Assembly (NCBI GenBank): GCA_003488005.1
Contig: DNND01000064.1
Coordinates: 19,620-48,200 of the forward strand
Direction: 5' to 3'
DNA from: Blastocatellia bacterium
GTDB taxonomy: Bacteria > Acidobacteriota > Blastocatellia > Pyrinomonadales > Pyrinomonadaceae
DNA: 28,581 nucleotides
Shown one piece after another: positions 23,122 to 28,581 of this stretch. A program made the translations under genes and the position numbers. The notes under the pieces were generated by a model. The model ran no database searches. It was not told the origin of the DNA and worked only from the letters and a program-made list of their open reading frames with translations. Numbering within the stretch: position 1 is the first letter of the stretch; the number at the start of each line of letters is the position of its first letter.

Positions 23122-24399
23122 ATGAGTAGCGCAATATTGGAAAAAACAGTTGGGCGCGGCGCGGCGACACTTTCACTCTCAGCGGAAGAGTTGCGCGCGA
23201 TTGTCAGCGAAGCGCTTGTGGATATTGGACCAGGCGAACGCGTGCTCGCGATCGTTCCCGACAAAACGCGCGACGACAATACCGATCAGTTAGTTCCCTT
23301 TGCGGCGGAAATACTCGCACAGAAAAAGGTTGAACGTTTCGATGCGGTGATCGCACAGGGTACTCACGGGCCGATGAGTGAACCTGAGAAGCGCGAGAAG
23401 ATTGGCTGGAGCAAAATCTCGCCGGACAATATCGGCACTATCTTCGATCATCGCTGGGATCGCGACGACGAGTTGGTCACCATCGGTGAATTGAGCGCTG
23501 CGCGTATCGCTGACTTAACCGATGGATTGATGAGCGAAGCAGTCCAGGTACGAATCAATGCTCTGCTCACGCCCGGAAGGTATGACACGGTCCTGGTATT
23601 TGGCGCGACAATGCCGCACGAAGTGGCAGGTTTCGCAGGTGGCGCAAAATATTTCTTTCCCGGCATCGCCGGTCCTGAGTTAACCCATTTAACTCATTGG
23701 CTGGGGGCCCTGGCCACAATTGAAAATGTAATCGGTCGCATCGAGACTCCAACGCGGCGCGTGATCGAAGCGGCGGCAGCATTCGTTTCTCCCAGAATAA
23801 TCTCATTTACATCGGTTTCAACCCGCAACAGCGAGGGATTGCAAACGCACGCGCTTTTCGCCGGAGATATTTTCGAAGCCTTCCGTCGCGCCGCCGAAGT
23901 CAGCGGCCAGGTTCATATCAAACGTATTGGCAGAAAGTACAAGCGCGTGGTCGCGCTGCTCGATCGCCATTATGACGAACTGTGGGTGGGAGGCAAGGCT
24001 AGTTACAAGCTGGGCAGCATCATCGAAGAGGGTGGCGAGCTCATCATCTATGCGCCACAACTCAAGCAGCTTTCCGCGACACATGGTCACTTGATCGAAA
24101 AGTATGGATACGCGCCGCTTGAACAAGTGCGCGAAATGGTGGCGGGTTCGGATGAGTTGCGCGCGAATCTTTGCGTGGCCGCGCATCTGGCCCATGTCAG
24201 TTACGGCAGCGCCCGCAATGCCGCCGGAAAACTTACGCCTCGGTATCGGATCACTCTCGCCTCGGCAGTTGCCGAAGCCGCTTGTCACAGAGTCAACCTC
24301 GGCTACCTCGATCACCGGCAATTCATCCTCGAAGACTACCAAAGCGACAGTGAAACCCTGGTAGTCGAAGACGCAGGGCGCGACCTCTACCTGGTTTAG
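23122..24399 (+). CDS. LarA-like nickel-pincer racemase/epimerase
   Basis: A 425-residue cytosolic protein of the LarA (former DUF2088) family. Key residues fit Lactiplantibacillus LarA: D47/R50 in PDKTRDD, H82 in AQGTHGPMS, H110 in FDHRWD, and H166 in MPHEVAG. K176 in GGAKYFFPG would attach the nickel-pincer nucleotide, and H192 in THWLG is the nickel ligand; the H166-K176-H192 spacing equals 174-184-200. LarA catalyses lactate racemisation, but other members racemise malate or other hydroxyacids, or epimerise aldonates such as gluconate at C2. The SDR and lyase neighbours favour a sugar-acid substrate. The cofactor-building genes larB, larC and larE are not in the window. The start ATG at 23122 is preceded by a weak ribosome site. 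Confidence 0.88.
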   Translation: MSSAILEKTVGRGAATLSLSAEELRAIVSEALVDIGPGERVLAIVPDKTRDDNTDQLVPFAAEILAQKKVERFDAVIAQGTHGPMSEPEKREKIGWSKISPDNIGTIFDHRWDRDDELVTIGELSAARIADLTDGLMSEAVQVRINALLTPGRYDTVLVFGATMPHEVAGFAGGAKYFFPGIAGPELTHLTHWLGALATIENVIGRIETPTRRVIEAAAAFVSPRIISFTSVSTRNSEGLQTHALFAGDIFEAFRRAAEVSGQVHIKRIGRKYKRVVALLDRHYDELWVGGKASYKLGSIIEEGGELIIYAPQLKQLSATHGHLIEKYGYAPLEQVREMVAGSDELRANLCVAAHLAHVSYGSARNAAGKLTPRYRITLASAVAEAACHRVNLGYLDHRQFILEDYQSDSETLVVEDAGRDLYLV

Positions 24400-24431
24400 G
24401 TCGGATTCAGTCGTTCATCGTATCAGTAAGG

Positions 24432-24586
24432 AACCCACCCGCTACCGCAGGCGGTACTGACTTCATGCCACAAAGAGTTCTCAATCCAAGACTAGTTAGT
24501 GCCCTTCTGCTTAGCAGGTGGGTCTTCCGAGTAGGCACGGTGCTCACGGTAATGAGTCAGTACCGCCTGCGGTAGCCGGTGGGTTC
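24432..24586. repeat. Inverted repeat of the CAGTACCGCCTGCGG type, copy 2
   Basis: The left arm (24432-24467) reads AACCCACCCGCTACCGCAGG, then CGGTACTGACTTCATG. The right arm (24551-24586) reads AATGAGTCAGTACCGCCTGC, then GGTAGCCGGTGGGTTC. The same family as 21780-21943. It fills the first half of the 348-bp spacer between the LarA-like gene and the large surface protein. Only a promoter is seen in the other half. Confidence 0.82.
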
Positions 24587-24645
24587 TGATCGTTTTCTTT
24601 GATCGACACCAAGTGTGTACCCAAAGGGATGAACTATTATTCCAG

Positions 24646-24674
24646 TTGGCTGTCGCGAAATAACGTGCTATAAG
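24646..24674 (+). promoter_or_regulatory. Predicted sigma-70-type promoter of the surface protein gene
   Basis: TTGGCT (24646-24651), a 17-nt spacer and TATAAG (24669-24674) lie 73 bp before the ATG at 24748. The -10 box matches 5 of 6 and the -35 box 4 of 6 consensus positions, and the site falls just past the inverted repeat. Confidence 0.55.
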
Positions 24675-24747
24675 TCACACTGAAGTTGGAACAGATCCGA
24701 AGGTTGACAGTCCCGCCCCGCTAGTCTCCATCCCGAAAGAAAACCAG

Positions 24748-27700
24748 ATGAAAAAATTAGCAGCGTCGTGTCTCTTTGTCTTATTGGGCGTCTTACTGTT
24801 CGTGTTACCAATCGCAACCAGGCGAAGTCATGCCGCGATTGCCGCCGCCGATCTGTCGATCACCAAGGTTGATAGTCCCGATCCCGTAAACACGGGAGCG
24901 AATCTGACCTACACGATCACCGTGACGAACAACGGGCCGGATCCGGCAGTCAATGCTTCATGGACCGACACGTTGCCGGCAGGAACAAGTTTCGCCGCCC
25001 TGGCCGATGTGGCGGGATGGTCATGCACTGCGCCCGCGCCCGGTGATAGCGGCACGGTTTCATGCTCAAACCCTTCGTTCGCCGTCGGCAGCGCCGTTTT
25101 CACACTGGCCGTAGCGGTGGCTCCAAATGTTGCGGCCGGCACGATTCTCAGCAATACAGCGACTGTTACCTCGAGCACTGCTGATGGAACTCCAAGCAAC
25201 AACAGCGGTACGGCCACTACGACGGTGCTCTCGCCGGCCAACGTCACTGGCACTAAGGGCCGATCAGGAGGCAGTACTCCCGGCTCAACTCTTAGTTATC
25301 TAATAATACTTTCGAACAACAGCGACTCAGACCAGCAGGATAACCCGGGGAATGAGTTCACCGATGTGCTTCCGGCCGATTTGACGCTTTTGTCGTCCAG
25401 CGCCAGCAGCGGAACGGCGACCGCCAATACCGGCACAAATACAGTTACCTGGAATGGGATCGTTCCGGCGCAGGATTCGGTGACCATTACTATCGACGCG
25501 ACGATCAAGACTGGCACTGAAGATCACACAATCGCGAACCAGGGTACGATCAGTTATGACGCGGATGGAAACGGAACTAACGAGGCGTCGGCTTCGACGA
25601 ATGTGGACAGTTTTGTAGTAGGCGCGGCACCGCTGAATGCAGATCTGAGCGTGACGAAGACTGCCCCTGATACGTCGCCTGCTGATTCCGACGTCAGCTA
25701 CACAATTTCGGTGGTTAACGGCGGACCCGATACGGCCACGACTGCCACCTTGACCGATACGCTTCCAGGAGACATGACATTCGTCTCGCTGACACAACCA
25801 AGCGGATGGAGTTGTAATTCGTTGACGCCGGGTTCCGGAGGCACGCTCACCTGCTCGCGAGACCTTCCGGCTGGAAGTGGAGCACAAGTCTTTACTCTGG
25901 TTGGGCACATACCGTCGGGAACTTCGGACGGAACGTTCTATAACAACATGGCCAGCGTCGGCACGACGGCGACCGATTCAACTTCGGAGAACGATGTTGC
26001 CACGGCCGGAACTACAGTCACCTGCGCAACCGATCCGATTGTAACGACGAACGCGGATAGCGGTGCAGGTTCTTTAAGAAAAGCGATTCAGGATGCTTGT
26101 GCCGGTAGTACGATCACTTTTGATATGACGCCGGGTCATGTCGTGAGCCCAATTACTTTGACCAGCGGCGAGTTGTTGATTGATAAGAATCTGACAATTC
26201 AGGGACCGGGTGCGAACCTGCTGACGGTGCAACGCAGCACCGCAGGCGGCACTCCCAACTTCCGCATCTTCGATATTGCCAGCAGCTTTACCGTGAACAT
26301 CTCTGCGCTCACGATCTCAAACGGAAATTTGAACGGTGCTGTGATACCAGCGGCCGGTTCTGACAAGAATGCGAGTGTTACTCCAAACATTTTCGTCGTG
26401 GTTCCGGGCGGCGGCATTCTCAACTCAGGGACGCTTGTATTGAAGAGCATTGCCGTCAACCGTAACAGTGCGGATCGAGCCGGTGGAATTTTTAACAGCG
26501 GAACATTGACTCTGGCCAACAGCACCGTGAGCGGTAACATTGCAACCGCTTTTGGAGGCGGGGTCGTCAGTTCAGGCGCGACGACGATCATCAATACCAC
26601 GTCGAGTGGAAATGCCACCGGCGGTCAGGGCGGGGGAGTTTATAACGACACAAGTGGCACGCTAACTTTGGTCGATGCCACAATCACGAACAATCGTTCA
26701 GATTCAGACAACAGCGGTGCTGAGCAGGGCGGCGGTATTTTCCGCAACGGCGGCACAGTGATTTTGAAGAATACGATTGCGGCCGGGAACTTCCGCGGCA
26801 CTGGCTCGACTCGTGACGATGTCAGCGGCGCGTTTGATGCTTCCAGTTCGTTCAACTTGATCGGCGACGGCACGAACATGAGCGGCATCAGCAACGGCAA
26901 CAGCGGCAATCAAGTTGGATCGGCCGGCTCGCCAATCAACGCGATGCTCGGTGTCCTGGCTGCGAACGGCGGGCCGACTCAGACGCATTTGTTATTGCCA
27001 GGCAGTCCGGCCATCAATACTGGCAGCAATGCAAACTTGCCTGCGGACACTTTTGATCTGGACGGCGACAGCGACACGGCCGAGCCGCTGCCGGTAGATC
27101 AGCGCGGGTTCGCGCGAATCGTGAGTAGCACTGTTGATATCGGGGCCGTCGAAGTTAACTTTGCTATCAGTGCGACCGCCGGAACACCGCAGGCCGCGAA
27201 CGTTAATGCTGCGTTTGCGACGGCGCTGCAGGCGACAGTCACAGAATCAGGCAATCTGCAAAGTGGTGTCTCAGTAACTTTCACGGCGCCAGGAAGCGGA
27301 GCCAGCGGCACGTTCACGGGTGGTTCCACAACCGCTGTCGTGTCCACCAACGTTAGCGGCGTAGCAACTGCGCCAACGTTCACGGCTAATTCTACAGGCG
27401 GCACATACAATGTGGTCGCCAGCATCGGCACAGGTCTACCCACCGCAACCTTCGCCTTAACCAACAACAAGCTAAATCAAACCATTACGTTTGGAGCGCT
27501 CGCATCCAGGACTTTCGGCGACGCTGACTTTAGTGTTTCTGCGACAGCTTCATCAGGTTTGGCCGTGAGCCTAAGCGCAAGCGGTAATTGCACGGTGACT
27601 AGTCCTTCACCGGGCACAGTTCATATCACCGGCGCCGGCTCTTGCACCATCACTGCATCGCAGGGCGGCAACGCAACTTACAATGCAGCGACTAACGTGC

Positions 27701-28581
27701 AGCAAACGTTTACGATCGCGAAAGCAGCAACAGTTACCGCAGTCTCTTCGTCTGCCAATCCAGCGAACGTCGGACAAAACGTAAGCTTCACCGCGACGGT
27801 TACCTCAACCGCCGGCACGCCGACCGGAACTGTGCAGTTCAAGGATGGCGGCACGAACCTCGGTGCGCCGCAGGCACTGAGCGGCAGCGGCAATGCCACT
27901 TTCTCGACGTCGTCGCTGGTTGCCGGCGTTCACACCATCACGGCCGATTACAGTGGAGACAGTAATTTCCTGACCAGCACCGGCACGCGCAGCCAACAAG
28001 TCGGAACCATCATCAGTTTCAGCTCGCCAACTTACAGCACCAGCGAGGGTGCGAGCTTTGCGACGATTACTGTGCAGCGCAGTGGCGACCTGTCTCAGGC
28101 AGTGAGTGTCGATTATTCGACGCCTGATGACAGCAGTGCAATGACCGTGCTTCCCTGCTCGACTGCCAACGGAGTTGCTGCTTCGCGATGTGATTTCGAA
28201 ACCGCGCTTGGCACGCTGCGATTCGCCGCGGGCGACGGCGCCGCCAAGACTTTCATCGTCCTGATCAATCAGGACAATTTTGTCGAAGGCCCGGAAACAT
28301 TGACGCTCACTTTGTCGAACCTGACCGGAGGCGCAGGTTTCCCGACGCCGGGAGCGACAACTTTGACGGCGACGTTAACCATCACCGACGATGTGACTGA
28401 GCCGGCCACGAACCCCATCGATGACACCGATACGTTTGTGCGTCAGCAGTATCGAGACTTTCTTAATCGCGAGCCTGATGCTACGGGCCTGGCGTTTTGG
28501 AAGGACAACATCGATAAGTGCAACGATCCGGCGCGGCGTCCGGCGGGATTGACGGTGGCGCGCTGCATTGAAGTCCAGCGT
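24748..28581 (+). CDS. Large secreted DUF11/beta-helix/Calx-beta/DUF4214 protein, 3' end missing
   Basis: I translated this frame from the ATG at 24748 to the window edge: 1278 codons with no stop. A signal peptide (1-34) comes first. Three DUF11 repeats follow (about 35-165, 165-295 and 298-425; e.g. ADLSITKVDSPDPVNTGANL and NADLSVTKTAPDTSPADSDV). A Gly/Asn-rich parallel beta-helix region spans about 426-800, opening with TTNADSGAGSLRKAIQDA. Three Ig-like segments lie at about 800-905, 910-990 and 993-1088, the last with PTGTVQFKDGGTNLG. A Calx-beta domain lies at about 1089-1220 (FSSPTYSTSEG, NFVEGPETLTLTLSN), then the start of DUF4214 (1225-1278; FVRQQYRDFLNREPDATGLA). Low codon bias and repeated modules suit an adhesin or surface-layer-like protein. 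No enzyme motif is seen. It has its own promoter and is not part of the sugar loci. Confidence 0.88.
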   Translation, partial: MKKLAASCLFVLLGVLLFVLPIATRRSHAAIAAADLSITKVDSPDPVNTGANLTYTITVTNNGPDPAVNASWTDTLPAGTSFAALADVAGWSCTAPAPGDSGTVSCSNPSFAVGSAVFTLAVAVAPNVAAGTILSNTATVTSSTADGTPSNNSGTATTTVLSPANVTGTKGRSGGSTPGSTLSYLIILSNNSDSDQQDNPGNEFTDVLPADLTLLSSSASSGTATANTGTNTVTWNGIVPAQDSVTITIDATIKTGTEDHTIANQGTISYDADGNGTNEASASTNVDSFVVGAAPLNADLSVTKTAPDTSPADSDVSYTISVVNGGPDTATTATLTDTLPGDMTFVSLTQPSGWSCNSLTPGSGGTLTCSRDLPAGSGAQVFTLVGHIPSGTSDGTFYNNMASVGTTATDSTSENDVATAGTTVTCATDPIVTTNADSGAGSLRKAIQDACAGSTITFDMTPGHVVSPITLTSGELLIDKNLTIQGPGANLLTVQRSTAGGTPNFRIFDIASSFTVNISALTISNGNLNGAVIPAAGSDKNASVTPNIFVVVPGGGILNSGTLVLKSIAVNRNSADRAGGIFNSGTLTLANSTVSGNIATAFGGGVVSSGATTIINTTSSGNATGGQGGGVYNDTSGTLTLVDATITNNRSDSDNSGAEQGGGIFRNGGTVILKNTIAAGNFRGTGSTRDDVSGAFDASSSFNLIGDGTNMSGISNGNSGNQVGSAGSPINAMLGVLAANGGPTQTHLLLPGSPAINTGSNANLPADTFDLDGDSDTAEPLPVDQRGFARIVSSTVDIGAVEVNFAISATAGTPQAANVNAAFATALQATVTESGNLQSGVSVTFTAPGSGASGTFTGGSTTAVVSTNVSGVATAPTFTANSTGGTYNVVASIGTGLPTATFALTNNKLNQTITFGALASRTFGDADFSVSATASSGLAVSLSASGNCTVTSPSPGTVHITGAGSCTITASQGGNATYNAATNVQQTFTIAKAATVTAVSSSANPANVGQNVSFTATVTSTAGTPTGTVQFKDGGTNLGAPQALSGSGNATFSTSSLVAGVHTITADYSGDSNFLTSTGTRSQQVGTIISFSSPTYSTSEGASFATITVQRSGDLSQAVSVDYSTPDDSSAMTVLPCSTANGVAASRCDFETALGTLRFAAGDGAAKTFIVLINQDNFVEGPETLTLTLSNLTGGAGFPTPGATTLTATLTITDDVTEPATNPIDDTDTFVRQQYRDFLNREPDATGLAFWKDNIDKCNDPARRPAGLTVARCIEVQR

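Noticed and set aside
1..24586. Palindromic repeats as a CRISPR array
   Set aside because: The repeats are scattered between genes, differ in sequence and have no regular spacers or cas genes.
25296..27999. Many minus-strand frames of 60-190 codons in the last 3 kb
   Set aside because: They mirror the repetitive Thr/Ala/Gly-rich plus-strand frame, which is open for 1278 codons with clear domains.

Overview
The window reads as a chromosomal segment of an Acidobacteriota bacterium, most likely of the Blastocatellia/Pyrinomonadales type. This placement is inferred from family composition only: an Oar-like TonB-dependent receptor with an N-terminal carboxypeptidase-regulatory domain and no SusD partner, a ROK regulator, a secreted multidomain DUF11/Calx-beta/DUF4214 protein, and many spacers filled by long inverted-repeat elements. 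No rRNA, tRNA, CRISPR array, transposase or phage gene was seen.

Left half (about 1-13650, all minus strand): a locus for using a uronic-acid polysaccharide. In transcription order it holds a ROK repressor with a strong promoter overlapped by a perfect palindromic operator, an outer-membrane TonB-dependent receptor, an ExuT-like MFS transporter, an SDR dehydrogenase (KduD-type role), a heparinase II/III-fold polysaccharide lyase, a DUF4861-GH88 fusion (unsaturated glucuronyl hydrolase) and a KduI/IolB-family isomerase. A working route can be drawn: uptake, lyase cleavage to unsaturated oligosaccharides, GH88 release of the unsaturated uronate, then isomerisation and reduction toward 2-keto-3-deoxygluconate.

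Middle (about 13650-20350): a CTGCC-rich degenerate satellite, a secreted HEFGH protein (putative metallopeptidase), a Tat-exported GH3 beta-glucosidase, and a XylG/XylH-like sugar ABC ATPase and permease with no substrate-binding protein beside them.

Right (about 20400-24400): a PL5-like alginate-lyase-fold enzyme (minus strand), diverging from an SDR dehydrogenase and a LarA-like nickel-pincer racemase/epimerase. These extend the uronate/aldonate theme and may form a second branch. From 24748 a very large secreted protein (three DUF11, a beta-helix region, Ig-like, Calx-beta, DUF4214) runs off the right edge.

The most unusual feature is the spacers. At least nine of them hold long imperfect inverted repeats of roughly 100-220 bp, mostly with several nested hairpins. 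They differ in sequence but share a layout, sit just after stop codons or between genes, and in two places run in frame into the start of a neighbouring gene. They look like non-autonomous REPIN/MITE-type elements, but no mobilising enzyme is present in the window.
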